Notes: generated by a model not told the origin, from the sequence alone. Shown: positions 15,324 to 24,250, numbered from the stretch's first letter. The stretch: 64,000 nucleotides of DNA from an uncultured Oscillospiraceae bacterium (GCA_934569225.1 CAKTKC010000015.1:9300-73299); one strand, 5' to 3'. Made by a program: numbers and translations.

Positions 15324-15911
15324 ATGGATTACGGCTATTCCAGATGTTCCACCAACGAGGGCAAGCAGGATATAAACCGCCAAGTGCGGGAACTGCGGGC
15401 GGTAGGAGCGCAGGAAATCTTCATGGAATACGAACACGGGGACGCAAAGGTAAAGAGCCAACAGGCCCAGATGTTTGCGGCAACCCAGGCGGGCGACACC
15501 ATCATTGTTTTGGAGGTTTCCCGGCTTGCCAGAAGCACACAGCAGCTTTGTGAAATCATCGACCTTGTGCGGGAGAAGCGTCTGCGGCTTGTGATTGTGG
15601 GGTCTATGACCCTGGATTGCCGTGAGGGCCGTTCAGACCCGATGAGTGAGGCGTTTTTGCAGATGGCGGGCGTGTTCAGTCAATTGGAGTTGGCAATGAT
15701 TAGAAGCCGTGTGCGCTCTGGAATGGCGAACGCCAAAGCAAAGGGAAAGCAGATCGGCAGACCCCAACGCACCGCCGAAAGCATTCCCGCAATCTTTCTT
15801 CGGCATTATCCCGCCTATAAAAACGGGCAGTTAAATGTTTCAGAATTGGCAAGGGTTTGTGATTTGAGCAGGACAACGGTTTATAAATACCTTTCGCTTT
15901 TGGAGGGGTAA
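15324..15911 (+). CDS. Serine recombinase (resolvase/invertase type)
   Basis: 195 residues, the size of small serine recombinases. The catalytic motif is YSRCST with Ser9; the conserved VSRLARST loop is near residue 66, the linker helix region SQLELAMIRSRVRSGMANAKAKGKQIGRP near 130, and a C-terminal HTH (LNVSELARVCDLSRTTVYKYL) binds DNA. It could resolve co-integrates or invert a segment within the element. AGAAGGAGAG lies upstream; it is 47 bases after the coiled-coil gene. Confidence 0.93.
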   Translation: MDYGYSRCSTNEGKQDINRQVRELRAVGAQEIFMEYEHGDAKVKSQQAQMFAATQAGDTIIVLEVSRLARSTQQLCEIIDLVREKRLRLVIVGSMTLDCREGRSDPMSEAFLQMAGVFSQLELAMIRSRVRSGMANAKAKGKQIGRPQRTAESIPAIFLRHYPAYKNGQLNVSELARVCDLSRTTVYKYLSLLEG

Positions 15912-15912
15912 C

Positions 15913-15944
15913 GGAAAAGGGTGCCGATTGGGGCACCCTTTTCC
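15913..15944 (+). terminator. Terminator after the serine recombinase
   Basis: GGAAAAGGGTGCC pairs with GGCACCCTTTTCC. The A/T outer arms let it work in both directions, so it may also end the convergent minus-strand pair at 15946-16716. Confidence 0.8.
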
Positions 15945-15945
15945 G

Positions 15946-16146
15946 CTATCTTCGGCCAATCACTTTTTCACCTTCTGGCAAAATACGATAGAACCGTTTT
16001 CCATTGTTCCAAGAAACTTCAATCATCCTGTTTTCTAGGCAAAAATCAACAACGCCAGCAGCCACTTTCCTATCAATTGCATCTGCGGAATATATTTGAT
16101 TGCCAAAGAAAAATGAATGCAGAAATTCCGTGCTGTCCTGAATCAT
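15946..16146 (-). CDS. Small element protein, unknown
   Basis: 66 residues starting 3 bases after the stop of the PH-SHOCT gene, so translation is probably coupled. The sequence (AIDRKVAAGVVDFCLENRMIEVSWNNGKRFYRILPEGEKVI) resembles a small winged-helix fold. It ends in the shared terminator. No family recognised. Confidence 0.55.
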   Translation of the reverse strand: MIQDSTEFLHSFFFGNQIYSADAIDRKVAAGVVDFCLENRMIEVSWNNGKRFYRILPEGEKVIGRR

Positions 16147-16149
16147 ACT

Positions 16150-16716
16150 TTACAATCCCAGCAATTGCTTTTTCTTTGCGTCAAATTCTTCCTGGGAGAT
16201 AACGCCACTGTCAAGCAAATCTTTATACTTTTTCAGTTCATCGGCATTGCTCTGGGGAATTTCCTGCTGAATGACATGAGCGGGAGCCGACTTCGATTGG
16301 CGTTCGATCAGCAAACCGCTGATTGCTCTATGAATTTCGTCGGCATTTTTCAATCCGAGAAAGCTGATTTTTCCGGACGAAGTGGATACGGCGATGCCAC
16401 TAAAGAGTGCCATCGAGCTGACGGCAGAAATACTGTCGATAGGGAGATCGACTCTCTTCCCAAATGCTGCCTTGCCATACACACGAACATTGGTAACAAC
16501 GATTTGACATTTCCCAATGTACAAGAGCAGGACCACTGCTGACGCAACCAAAATCAGGCCGCCAAAGAACATACAAAAATACTCAAGGCCGCCATTTCCG
16601 AAGTCTCCGCCGTCATAGCCAAGCGGGATAAGGAAAATGCCAACGACGGCAAGCAGCACCGATAGCCACTGTGATGAATGAGAATACGTTCCGCTGATGA
16701 TGTTTTTTTCTTCCAT
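16150..16716 (-). CDS. Membrane protein with PH-like domain and C-terminal SHOCT
   Basis: 188 residues from the ATG at 16716 (GGAGGGAAAC upstream). Two membrane segments (LSVLLAVVGIFLIPLG; FCMFFGGLILVASAVVLLLY) precede a soluble PH-like segment (IVVTNVRVYGKAAFGKRVDLP). The end is a clear SHOCT motif: LKKYKDLLDSGVISQEEFDAKKKQLLGL. SHOCT segments help oligomerise membrane and phage-associated proteins. The function in the element is unknown. Confidence 0.82.
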   Translation of the reverse strand: MEEKNIISGTYSHSSQWLSVLLAVVGIFLIPLGYDGGDFGNGGLEYFCMFFGGLILVASAVVLLLYIGKCQIVVTNVRVYGKAAFGKRVDLPIDSISAVSSMALFSGIAVSTSSGKISFLGLKNADEIHRAISGLLIERQSKSAPAHVIQQEIPQSNADELKKYKDLLDSGVISQEEFDAKKKQLLGL

Positions 16717-17057
16717 GATGTGTTTCCCTCCAAAAATAAAAAAGTGCGGCAACCGAAGTTACCGCACTGAAAAACGCAACTCCGATTGTCGCCAAACAAA
16801 GCCCATAGACAAAGGAACTACACGTCACCATCGCCGTCCGAGTGGAGTGCGTTTTTACCGAACGCAAATCGGACGGAAAAGGTAAAAGGGTAGACCTCCC
16901 CCTTGGTGATTGTGTGAGTTCTTTGTATTCAGCTTTGTTTGGCACGGTTATCATACCACATCCGTCCGTAAATATCAACGGCTAAGATTTGAAACGCACT
17001 CTTTTTTCTTTGCTTTTGGTGTGATACAATAGAGAAAAACTTCTGCGGGGTGCGGGT
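16717..17057 (-). other. Structured upstream region of the PH-SHOCT gene
   Basis: No confident gene is seen. On the minus strand there is a hairpin GTCCGA...TCGGAC with inner pairing (about 16834-16874) and a terminator-like stem GTGCGGTAAC...TTGCCGCAC followed by six T (about 16741-16775), just before the PH-SHOCT ribosome site. A short hydrophobic frame (MVTCSSFVYGLCLATIGVAF) runs into this hairpin. This could be an attenuator leader or a small type I toxin-like unit. Confidence 0.4.
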
Positions 17058-18068
17058 ATGGCAAATTACGGGAAATACTACATTGCCGAGCGGCTTCTGA
17101 TTCTGAAGCAGTATCTGGAAGCCAATGCGGGCAAGAACAGAATTGTCACCCGTGGAGAGCTGGAAGGGCTTTTGAAGGAACACGGTATTACCGTCGAGAA
17201 GAAAACCCTCTATGCGGATTTCGCCGCTCTGGGGGACATCTGCGGCTTACAGCTGGAATACGACGTTCACAAGAAGGGATATCGGCTTCTAAATCCGCCC
17301 TTTGAGCCTTACGAGCTGCGGCTTCTGGTGGACAGCGTGCAGTCCTCCAAGTTCATCACCCAAGAGAAAGCAAAGGAAATCACCGCCAAGGTCAAGCGAT
17401 TTGCGGGCAAGGACACCGTGGATAGCCTGAGCCGTGAAAACCACGTTGCCAACCGTATTCGGAGCATGAACGAAAGCGTGGTGAAGGATGCCGACCGCAT
17501 CCACGAGGCTATCCGCAAGGACCTAAAAATCGGCTTCCGTTACTTCCACTACACTCCCGCCACAGGAAAGGAAAAGACCTATTCCAAGGACGGACAGCAG
17601 CTGATTGTCAGCCCCTACGACCTCCTTTGGAACAACGGCAACTATTACCTCTACGCCTACGACGGGAAGAAGTTCCGCTATTACCGTGTGGACCGCATGG
17701 AGCGCATCAGCCAGCCTCTTGCGATTCCAAGAGACGGAAAAGCCCTTTATCGGGAAAAAGACGTTACCGTCCAGAAGGCAAAGGTTTTCGATATGTACGG
17801 CGGGCAGGCATACAAGGTGCGAATGCGCTTCCGCAATGAACTGGCAGATGCCGTGGTGGACCAGTTTGGCAAGGACGTGATGATGATTCCCAGTGATGCC
17901 GACCATTTCACCATCACTGTCCCCGTGGAGATCAGCCCCACCTTCTTTGCATGGGTTGCGACGTTTGGAAGGAGGGTGAAGATACTGTCCCCTGAGCCTG
18001 TCGTTGCAAAAATGCGGGAATTTCTGCAAAAATCCTTGGATATGTATCAAAATGATGGAGAGGCGTGA
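17058..18068 (+). CDS. WYL-domain transcriptional regulator
   Basis: 336 residues. The N-terminal winged helix-turn-helix (residues 1-75, ITVEKKTLYADFAAL) is followed by a WYL ligand-sensing domain (about 155-225, IVSPYDLLWNNGNYYLYAYDGKKFRYYRVDRM) and a C-terminal WCX-like extension. WYL regulators often bind nucleotides or nucleic acid and control mobile or defence genes. It is convergent with the integrase, in the conserved right part of the element. The ribosome site is weak (GCGGGGTGCGGGT). Confidence 0.9.
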   Translation: MANYGKYYIAERLLILKQYLEANAGKNRIVTRGELEGLLKEHGITVEKKTLYADFAALGDICGLQLEYDVHKKGYRLLNPPFEPYELRLLVDSVQSSKFITQEKAKEITAKVKRFAGKDTVDSLSRENHVANRIRSMNESVVKDADRIHEAIRKDLKIGFRYFHYTPATGKEKTYSKDGQQLIVSPYDLLWNNGNYYLYAYDGKKFRYYRVDRMERISQPLAIPRDGKALYREKDVTVQKAKVFDMYGGQAYKVRMRFRNELADAVVDQFGKDVMMIPSDADHFTITVPVEISPTFFAWVATFGRRVKILSPEPVVAKMREFLQKSLDMYQNDGEA

Positions 18069-18091
18069 AAACACCTCTCCATTTGCTTATA

Positions 18092-18108
18092 GATGTTAAA
18101 AGATGATA
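18092..18108. repeat. Paired GATGxTA repeats near the integrase stop
   Basis: GATGTTA (18092) and GATGATA (18102) are spaced 10 bases and are in the opposite orientation to the three TATCATC copies at 11772-11799. Confidence 0.35.
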
Positions 18109-18115
18109 GAAAACG

Positions 18116-19051
18116 CTAGGCTTTCATGCGAACCCGCTCCTGCTTCAGACTTCGGATAATGTTCACCTTGTCCACGTCCTCTTTCAAGTCGCTGGTCAGA
18201 ATATTCAGATAGTTTTCCGTGATTGCCAAGCTGCTATGACCTAGTATCTTTTGGAGTGTCACCACGGAGCCGCCCATGGTTGCCCATTTCTTTGCGAAGG
18301 TATGCCGAAAACGGTGAACGCCAGTCTGTTCCAGCCCTCTTTCGTGGCAATAGTCCCAGATGGCATGGTAGCAGCTGCTTCTTGTGAGCTGTTTTCCGTA
18401 CACCGAGCAGAAAAGCCAATCGTCAGCCACGCCGCCACGATACTGCAAATATTCCTGTAAAATCTTCACAATATCCTCATTCAGAGGGATAATCAGAGGC
18501 TTTCGGTTCTTTGTCGTATTGACATAGACCACACCGTTGTCAAAATCCACGTCTCTGATTTTGATGTTGACCAAGCTGTTCTGCCGAACGCCAGTAGAAA
18601 GCAGGAAATTTACAATCACCCAGCTTCGATAGGTGGAGAAGATGCACTTGCGGACGTCGGGCTTTTTCAGGAGCTTTCGCAGTTCTTCGTCTGTGTAGGT
18701 CTGAATGGGCACTTTGTCTGCTTTTGGAAGGGGAATCTCAAAGTGTGGGACATACCCGCATTTCATAAAAAAGCGCATCAGGGTTTTCAGGTCTCTGGCA
18801 TACGTCCCCATGGAAACCTCATTCAAATTCGGGTCATCACGCAAAGCAATGTAGAACTTCTGCATGGTCTGCTGATTCAAAGAGGAAATCGGCGTATTGG
18901 GTGGGATTCTCTTGTAAATCTGTTTGACGGATTCCTGATAATGGTGGATGGTTCCGTCCCGTAAATTCCTTGCCTTGCAGTCCAGAATATATTCTTGGAA
19001 CCCGTCGCTGAACGTCTTTTCTTTTGGGAAGCACATCCTCATTTTCTTCAT
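18116..19051 (-). CDS. int: Tyrosine recombinase / integrase
   Basis: 311 residues from the ATG at 19051 (AGGGG 8 bases upstream; an earlier in-frame ATG at 19087 has no site). N-terminal SAM-like core-binding domain, then the catalytic domain with Arg in STGVRQNSLVNI, His-x-x-Arg in HRFRHTF, and LGHSSLAITENYL with the final His and nucleophile Tyr. The first dozen codons lie inside the direct repeat and recur at the left end. It catalyses integration into the GGGtGRT 3' end and excision. Confidence 0.95.
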   Translation of the reverse strand: MKKMRMCFPKEKTFSDGFQEYILDCKARNLRDGTIHHYQESVKQIYKRIPPNTPISSLNQQTMQKFYIALRDDPNLNEVSMGTYARDLKTLMRFFMKCGYVPHFEIPLPKADKVPIQTYTDEELRKLLKKPDVRKCIFSTYRSWVIVNFLLSTGVRQNSLVNIKIRDVDFDNGVVYVNTTKNRKPLIIPLNEDIVKILQEYLQYRGGVADDWLFCSVYGKQLTRSSCYHAIWDYCHERGLEQTGVHRFRHTFAKKWATMGGSVVTLQKILGHSSLAITENYLNILTSDLKEDVDKVNIIRSLKQERVRMKA

Positions 19052-19276
19052 CAAAAACACCCCTAAAACAGCAAAAACAGGAAGCACATCTTGCCGGATT
19101 TCTCCGGTAGGACGTGCTTCCTTGCTTCATTTTTGCGAAAAGTGGGGTTTGAACTTTTGGGGTTCAAAAGCAGGGGTTTGCCCTTACTTCTTCAGCGCTT
19201 CCTCAACAGCAACAGCCACGGAAACGGTAGCGCCGACCATGGGGTTGTTGCCCATGCCCAGGAAGCCCATCATTTC
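19017..19276. repeat. Right copy of the 260-bp direct repeat (attR side)
   Basis: Matches 11306-11565. It spans the integrase start, a hairpin (19080-19121, GGAAGCAC...GTGCTTCC) that acts as terminator for the upstream gene, and the last codons of the intact GGGtGRT gene. The hairpin's inner stem differs between the copies but pairs in both. Confidence 0.9.
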
Positions 19277-20185
19277 AACATGGGCAGGCACGGAGGAGGA
19301 ACCGGCAAACTGGGCGTCGGAGTGCATACGGCCCATGGTGTCGGTCATGCCGTAGGAAGCGGGGCCGGCTGCCATGTTGTCGGGATGCAGGGTACGGCCC
19401 GTGCCGCCGCCGGAGGCCACGGAGAAGTACTTCTTGCCCTGCTCGATGCACTCTTTCTTGTAGGTGCCGGCAACGGGATGCTGGAAACGGGTGGGGTTGG
19501 TGGAGTTGCCGGTGATGGAAACGTCCACGCCCTCGTGGTGCATGATGGCCACGCCCTCGCGGACGTCGTCAGCGCCGAAGCAGCGGACAGCCGCGCGCTC
19601 GCCGTCGGAGTACTTGTACTCCTTGACGATCTTCAGCTCGCCGGTGTAGTAGTCGAACTGGGTCTGCACATAGGTAAAGCCGTTGATCCGGGAGATGATC
19701 TGGGCGGCGTCCTTGCCCAGGCCGTTCAGGATGACCCGCAGGGGTTCCTTACGCGCCTTGTTGGCGGAGCGGGCAATGCCGATGGCGCCTTCGGCGGCGG
19801 CGAAGGACTCGTGACCGGCAAGGAAAGCGAAGCACTTGGTCTCGTCCCGCAGCAGCATGGCGCCCAGATTGCCGTGACCCAGACCGACCTTGCGGTCCTC
19901 GGCGACGGAGCCGTCGATGCAGAAGGCCTGCAGGCCGATGCCGATGGCCTCGGCGGCCTCAGCGGCGGTCTTGACACCCTTCTTCAGCGCGATGGCAGCG
20001 CCCACGGTGTAAGCCCAGCAGGCGTTCTCAAAGCAGATGGGCTGAATGCCCTTGACGATCTCGTAGGGGTCGAAGCCCTTTGCCTGGCAGATCTCGCGGC
20101 ACTCTTCCACGGAGGAGATGCCGTACTGAGCGAGGACGCCGTTGATCTTGTCAATTCTTCTTTCGTAACTTTCAAACAAAGCCAT
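19184..20185 (-). CDS. GGGtGRT protein (iron-sulfur scaffold-associated)
   Basis: 333 residues of the GGGtGRT family, named for its motif, seen here as SGGGTGRTLHP near residue 262. The family is always small and strongly conserved in Clostridia and some other anaerobes. Its partner here is an iron-sulfur scaffold-like protein 15 bases upstream, so a role in Fe-S cluster or cofactor handling is inferred, not shown. Its last codons serve as the attachment site of the integrative element, and the protein end is restored. AGGAGGACG precedes the ATG. Confidence 0.93.
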   Translation of the reverse strand: MALFESYERRIDKINGVLAQYGISSVEECREICQAKGFDPYEIVKGIQPICFENACWAYTVGAAIALKKGVKTAAEAAEAIGIGLQAFCIDGSVAEDRKVGLGHGNLGAMLLRDETKCFAFLAGHESFAAAEGAIGIARSANKARKEPLRVILNGLGKDAAQIISRINGFTYVQTQFDYYTGELKIVKEYKYSDGERAAVRCFGADDVREGVAIMHHEGVDVSITGNSTNPTRFQHPVAGTYKKECIEQGKKYFSVASGGGTGRTLHPDNMAAGPASYGMTDTMGRMHSDAQFAGSSSVPAHVEMMGFLGMGNNPMVGATVSVAVAVEEALKK

Positions 20186-20200
20186 TGTTTCGTCCTCCTC

Positions 20201-20893
20201 TTATTCCTGACGGGGGTCGATGTACTTGGGCGCGTTGTCAAAACGGCCGTAGTGACCCTTCGCCTTGGCGTAGGCGGTGTTGGCGTCGTCGCCCTTCTTC
20301 ATGAAGTCCATCATCTTGCCCAGGTTTACAAACTCATAGCCGATGATCAGGTTATCGTCGTCCAGAGCAACGCGGGTGACATAGCCTTCGGCCATCTCCA
20401 GATAACGGGGGCCCTTGGACTTGGTGGCGAACATGGTGCCCACCTGGCTGCGCAGACCCTTGCCCAGGTCTTCCAGAGAAGCGCCCACGACCAGGCCGCC
20501 CTCGGAGAACGCAGACTGGCTGCGGCCGTAGACGATCTGCAGGAACAGCTCCCGCATGGCGGTGTTGATGGCGTCGCACACCAGGTCGGTGTTCAGCGCC
20601 TCGAGGATGGTCTTGCCGATGAGAATTTCGGCGGCCATGGCGGCGGAATGGGTCATGCCGGAGCAGCCGATGGTCTCCACCAGAGCTTCCTCAATGACGC
20701 CCTCCTTGATGTTCAGGGTCAGCTTGCAGGCACCCTGCTGGGGAGCGCACCAGCCGATACCATGGGTAAAGCCGCTGATGTCCTTGATCTCCTTGGCCTG
20801 AACCCACTTGCCCTCTTCGGGGATGGGAGCGGGGCCGTGGTAGGCACCCTTAGCCACGGAGCACATATTCTGTACTTCTGCACTGTAAATCAT
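20201..20893 (-). CDS. NifU/IscU-like iron-sulfur cluster scaffold protein
   Basis: 230 residues starting at 20893 (AAAGGAAAA upstream). Cys residues suited to cluster binding occur in GWCAPQQGACKL, IGCSGMTHSAAMAAEIL and DLVCDAI, the order found in the NifU N-terminal fold. It differs from canonical IscU in length and in its C-terminal region. It is the first gene of the GGGtGRT operon and has a strong promoter. Confidence 0.85.
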   Translation of the reverse strand: MIYSAEVQNMCSVAKGAYHGPAPIPEEGKWVQAKEIKDISGFTHGIGWCAPQQGACKLTLNIKEGVIEEALVETIGCSGMTHSAAMAAEILIGKTILEALNTDLVCDAINTAMRELFLQIVYGRSQSAFSEGGLVVGASLEDLGKGLRSQVGTMFATKSKGPRYLEMAEGYVTRVALDDDNLIIGYEFVNLGKMMDFMKKGDDANTAYAKAKGHYGRFDNAPKYIDPRQE

Positions 20894-20969
20894 GGCAATT
20901 TTCCTTTCTTTCAAAAGACGTTTCCGTCTTTGGGTTTACTTTTCCGGACAACCGGAGTTTTGCCTGTAT

Positions 20970-21010
20970 ATTATACATGCCGCCGGGAAAAATGTCAATT
21001 CCCCGGCGGC
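20970..21010 (-). promoter_or_regulatory. Promoter of the GGGtGRT operon inside an inverted repeat
   Basis: Minus-strand TTGACA (plus 20993-20998), 17-base spacer, TATAAT (plus 20970-20975). GCCGCCGGG (20979-20987) and CCCGGCGGC (21002-21010) flank the -35 box. The same repeat may terminate hemW transcription, which comes from the same strand. Confidence 0.75.
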
Positions 21011-21042
21011 AAAATCGTTGTAAATTTCGGACGGATACGACG

Positions 21043-22236
21043 TTATATCCGCTTGAGCGGGTGGGAGCTGTCCTGGGCGATCAAGAGGTCCGTGATGATG
21101 TCGTTGCTGACCAGATACCCCTGGGGGGTCAGCACCCAGCGGCCGGAGTCGTTCTGGGTCGCCTGATAGTAGCGGCGGCGCTTTTCCAGCACCTCCTCCA
21201 GCGGGGCGAAGGGCAGCAGGAACAGCTTTTCGTATTCCGCGGCGCTGATGCCCTGACTGGTGCGCAGACGAAGCATCAGATACTCGCCCGCCCGCTCCCG
21301 CATGGGAATCTCCTGCAGATCCTCCATAATGTCGCCGCCGTCCCGGATACCGGCGATGTATTCCTGCAAATCCCGTTTCAGGGTGAAGCGCTTTCCGGCA
21401 AAGTCCGAGCTGGCGCTGGGGCCGAAGCCCAGATATTCGCCGCCCGTCCAGTATTTCATATTGTGCCGGGAGTACAGACCCTTCCGGGCAAAGTTGGAAA
21501 TTTCGTACTGCCGGAAGCCGCGGCTGCGGAGAGCTTCCACGGCGGCGAGGTACATATCTGCCTGGGTCTCGTCGTCGGGCAGGTTCAGCATTTCCTTATA
21601 GTCATAGAAGGGGGTGCCTTCCTCGATTTTCAGGGCGTAGCAGCTGACATGCTCCGGGTTCAGGCGCAGAACGTTGTCCAGCGTCTCCTGCCAGTCCTGC
21701 AAGTCCTGCCCGGGCAGGCCGTACATCAGATCGACGGACACGTTGCGAAAACCCGCCTTGCGGATGCGCTGGTAGGCGGTGGCGGCCTGGGCGTAGGTGT
21801 GGGGGCGGCCGAGCTTTTTCAGAATGTCGTCGTCGTCGGACTGAACGCCCAGACTGACCCGGTTGAAGCCCTCGGCGTAAAGCCGGTGGAGCAGCCGGTC
21901 GGAAACGGAATCCGGGTTGCACTCCACGGAGATCTCGGCGTCCGGCACCACGTCGAAGTTCCGGCGGATGGTGGTGAGGATCACGGCCAGACCGTCGGCG
22001 CCGAAGAAGGAGGGGGTGCCGCCGCCGAAGTAGACGGAGTCCACCTTGTAGCCGGGAGCCAGCTCGCCGGCTTCCTTGATATGGTCGCACACCGCGTCCA
22101 GATAGCCGTCCATCAGCTTGTCATCCTTGGTGGCCATGGAGTAGAAGTCGCAGTACTGGCATTTGCTGCGGCAGAAGGGGACATGGACGTAAAGTCCGAG
22201 GGGCGTTTTATTCGCACGTTTATTGAGAATAGGCAT
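21043..22236 (-). CDS. hemW: HemW-type radical SAM protein
   Basis: 397 residues. N-terminal radical SAM motif FCRSKCQYCDFYS with the CxxxCxxC cluster site near residue 22, followed by the SAM-binding GGGTPS motif and the HemN/HemW C-terminal domain. HemW is a heme chaperone related to coproporphyrinogen dehydrogenase; the extra Cys of true HemN is not evident. It follows lepA by 28 bases, a common Firmicutes arrangement. Confidence 0.93.
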   Translation of the reverse strand: MPILNKRANKTPLGLYVHVPFCRSKCQYCDFYSMATKDDKLMDGYLDAVCDHIKEAGELAPGYKVDSVYFGGGTPSFFGADGLAVILTTIRRNFDVVPDAEISVECNPDSVSDRLLHRLYAEGFNRVSLGVQSDDDDILKKLGRPHTYAQAATAYQRIRKAGFRNVSVDLMYGLPGQDLQDWQETLDNVLRLNPEHVSCYALKIEEGTPFYDYKEMLNLPDDETQADMYLAAVEALRSRGFRQYEISNFARKGLYSRHNMKYWTGGEYLGFGPSASSDFAGKRFTLKRDLQEYIAGIRDGGDIMEDLQEIPMRERAGEYLMLRLRTSQGISAAEYEKLFLLPFAPLEEVLEKRRRYYQATQNDSGRWVLTPQGYLVSNDIITDLLIAQDSSHPLKRI

Positions 22237-22264
22237 GGGATACCTCCGGGTGTTAAGAGTTTTG

Positions 22265-24073
22265 TCAGTCTTCGTCCAGTTTCAGGACGGCCATGAAGGC
22301 TTCGGAAGGAACCGCGACGGTACCAAAGGTGCGCATCCGCTTTTTGCCTTCCTTCTGCTTTTCCAGCAGCTTCTTCTTTCGGGTAATGTCGCCGCCGTAG
22401 CATTTGGCGAGAACGTCCTTGCGCAGCGCCTTAATGGTTTCCCGGGCGATGACCTTGCCGCCGATGGCGGCCTGAACGGGGATCTCAAACTGGGCGCGGG
22501 GGATGTTCTCTTTCAGCTTTTCGCAGATCTTCCGGGCGCGGGGATAGGCGTTGTCCGCGAAGAGAATGAAGCTCAGGGCGTCCACAACGTCGCCGTTGAG
22601 CAGGATGTCCAGCTTCACCAGACGGCTGGGACGGTAGCCGATGAGCTCGTAGTCCAGACTGCCGTAGCCCCGGGTGCGGGATTTCAGCGCATCAAAAAAG
22701 TCGTAGATGATCTCATTCAGGGGCATTTCGTAGTGCAGCTCCACCCGGCTGGCGTCCAGATACACCATGTCCTTGAACTCGCCCCGGCGGTTCTGGCACA
22801 GCTCCATGATGTTGCCCACGTATTCCTGGGGGGAGATCAGGCTGACCTTGGCGTAAGGCTCCTCGGCCAGCTGGATGTCCGCCGGGTCGGGGTAGTCCAG
22901 AGGCGTGTAGACATACATGGATTCGCCGTTGGTTTTCGTCACCCGGTAGACGACGTTGGGGGCGGTGGTGATGAGGTCGAGATTGTATTCCCGTTCCAGA
23001 CGCTCCTGGATGATCTCCATGTGCAGCAGCCCTAAAAAGCCGCAGCGGAAGCCGAAGCCCAGGGCAATGGAGCTTTCCGGCTCGTAGCTCATGGAGGCAT
23101 CGTTGAGCTTCAGCTTTTCCAGGGCGTCCCGCAGGTCCTGATATTTTGCGCCGTCGGCGGGGTAGATGCCGGAGAACACCATGGGCTGGGCGGGACGGTA
23201 GCCGGGCAGGGGCTGGGCGGCGGGATTCTCCACACCGGTGATGGTGTCGCCGACCCGGGTATCTGCCACGGTTTTGATGGAAGCGGTGATGTAGCCCACT
23301 TCCCCGGCGCCCAGGGCATCCGAGGGGTTCAGTCCGCCGGGGATCATGGTGCCCACCTCTACCACCTTGTAGACTGCGCCGGTGGCCATCATTTTGATGT
23401 CCATGCCGGGCTTCACCGTTCCCTGCTTGATGCGGGTGTAGACGATGACGCCCCGGTAGGAATCGTACTGACTGTCGAAGATCAGCGCCTGCAATGGCGC
23501 GTCCCGTTCCCCGGTGGGAGCGGGAACATCCCGGACGATCATTTCCAAGACGGCTGGAATGTTGATGCCATTTTTGGCGGAAATTTCGGGGGCGTCCTCG
23601 GCGGGAATGCCGATGATGTCCTCAATCTCCGACTTCACCTCAGCCGGACGGGCGGAGGGCAGGTCGATTTTATTGATGACGGGCAGGACTTCCAGCCCGG
23701 CGTCGATGGCGAGATAGGTGTTGGCCAGGGTCTGGGCTTCCACGCCCTGAGAGGCGTCCACCACCAGAATCGCGCCCTCGCAGGCGGCAAGGCTCCGGGA
23801 GACCTCGTAGTTGAAGTCCACGTGACCCGGGGTGTCGATCAGATTCAGGACATACTGTTCGCCGTCGGCGGCGGTGTAATGCAGGGTGACGGCGCTGGAT
23901 TTGATGGTGATGCCCCGCTCCCGCTCCAGGTCCATGGAGTCCAGCATCTGCTCGGCGCGGATGCGCTGGTCGATGGCGTGGCACTGCTCCAGCAGCCGAT
24001 CGGCGAGGGTGGACTTGCCATGGTCGATATGGGCGATGATGGAAAAGTTGCGGATGTTGGATAGTTCGGTCAT
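22265..24073 (-). CDS. lepA: Elongation factor 4 (LepA)
   Basis: 602 residues from the ATG at 24073 (GAGGT upstream; the frame extends to 24109 without a better site). GTPase motifs: G1 AHIDHGKST near residue 16, switch G2 region [14 protein letters not shown]3 DTPGHVDF and G4 NKIDLP. The LepA-specific C-terminal domain ends in [25 protein letters not shown]4 is a ribosome-associated GTPase that acts in initiation or back-translocation. Confidence 0.97.
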   Translation of the reverse strand: MTELSNIRNFSIIAHIDHGKSTLADRLLEQCHAIDQRIRAEQMLDSMDLERERGITIKSSAVTLHYTAADGEQYVLNLIDTPGHVDFNYEVSRSLAACEGAILVVDASQGVEAQTLANTYLAIDAGLEVLPVINKIDLPSARPAEVKSEIEDIIGIPAEDAPEISAKNGINIPAVLEMIVRDVPAPTGERDAPLQALIFDSQYDSYRGVIVYTRIKQGTVKPGMDIKMMATGAVYKVVEVGTMIPGGLNPSDALGAGEVGYITASIKTVADTRVGDTITGVENPAAQPLPGYRPAQPMVFSGIYPADGAKYQDLRDALEKLKLNDASMSYEPESSIALGFGFRCGFLGLLHMEIIQERLEREYNLDLITTAPNVVYRVTKTNGESMYVYTPLDYPDPADIQLAEEPYAKVSLISPQEYVGNIMELCQNRRGEFKDMVYLDASRVELHYEMPLNEIIYDFFDALKSRTRGYGSLDYELIGYRPSRLVKLDILLNGDVVDALSFILFADNAYPRARKICEKLKENIPRAQFEIPVQAAIGGKVIARETIKALRKDVLAKCYGGDITRKKKLLEKQKEGKKRMRTFGTVAVPSEAFMAVLKLDED

Positions 24074-24221
24074 ATGGATTACCTCATGAATATGGGATCG
24101 AAAGGGCATACTGCCTTATTCTCACAATTATAACGAATTTTTCCCAAAAAGTAAACCGTATGTTTTCCCGAAATCAGGGGAAAACTGTCCTCGATGAAAG
24201 AAAAATTTTTGAGAAATGCCC

Positions 24222-24250
24222 TTGTCATACCGAAAAAAACGGGGTATAGT
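24222..24250 (+). promoter_or_regulatory. rpoD promoter
   Basis: TTGTCA (24222-24227), 17-base spacer, TATAGT (24245-24250). Confidence 0.65.

Larger units (their letters stand above)
11306..19276. mobile_element. Integrative element of about 7.7 kb inserted in the GGGtGRT gene 3' end
   Basis: The sequence 11306-11565 is repeated at 19017-19276, offset 7711 bases, with about nine mismatches by eye. The repeat contains the last ~31 codons of the GGGtGRT gene. A tyrosine integrase starts within the right copy. Between the copies lie a serine recombinase, several small regulators and unknown proteins, more AT-rich than the flanks. This is the pattern of a site-specific element that recombines in the 3' end of a gene and restores it. 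No relaxase, type IV secretion or phage structural genes are seen, so transfer would need help. Confidence 0.85.

Noticed and set aside
11306..19276. Prophage
   Set aside because: An integrase, operators and a Gp157-like small protein are present, but no terminase, portal, capsid, tail or lysis genes.
19091..21166. 691-codon frame opposite the GGGtGRT and scaffold genes
   Set aside because: Antisense shadow; the minus-strand genes have ribosome sites, promoter and family motifs.
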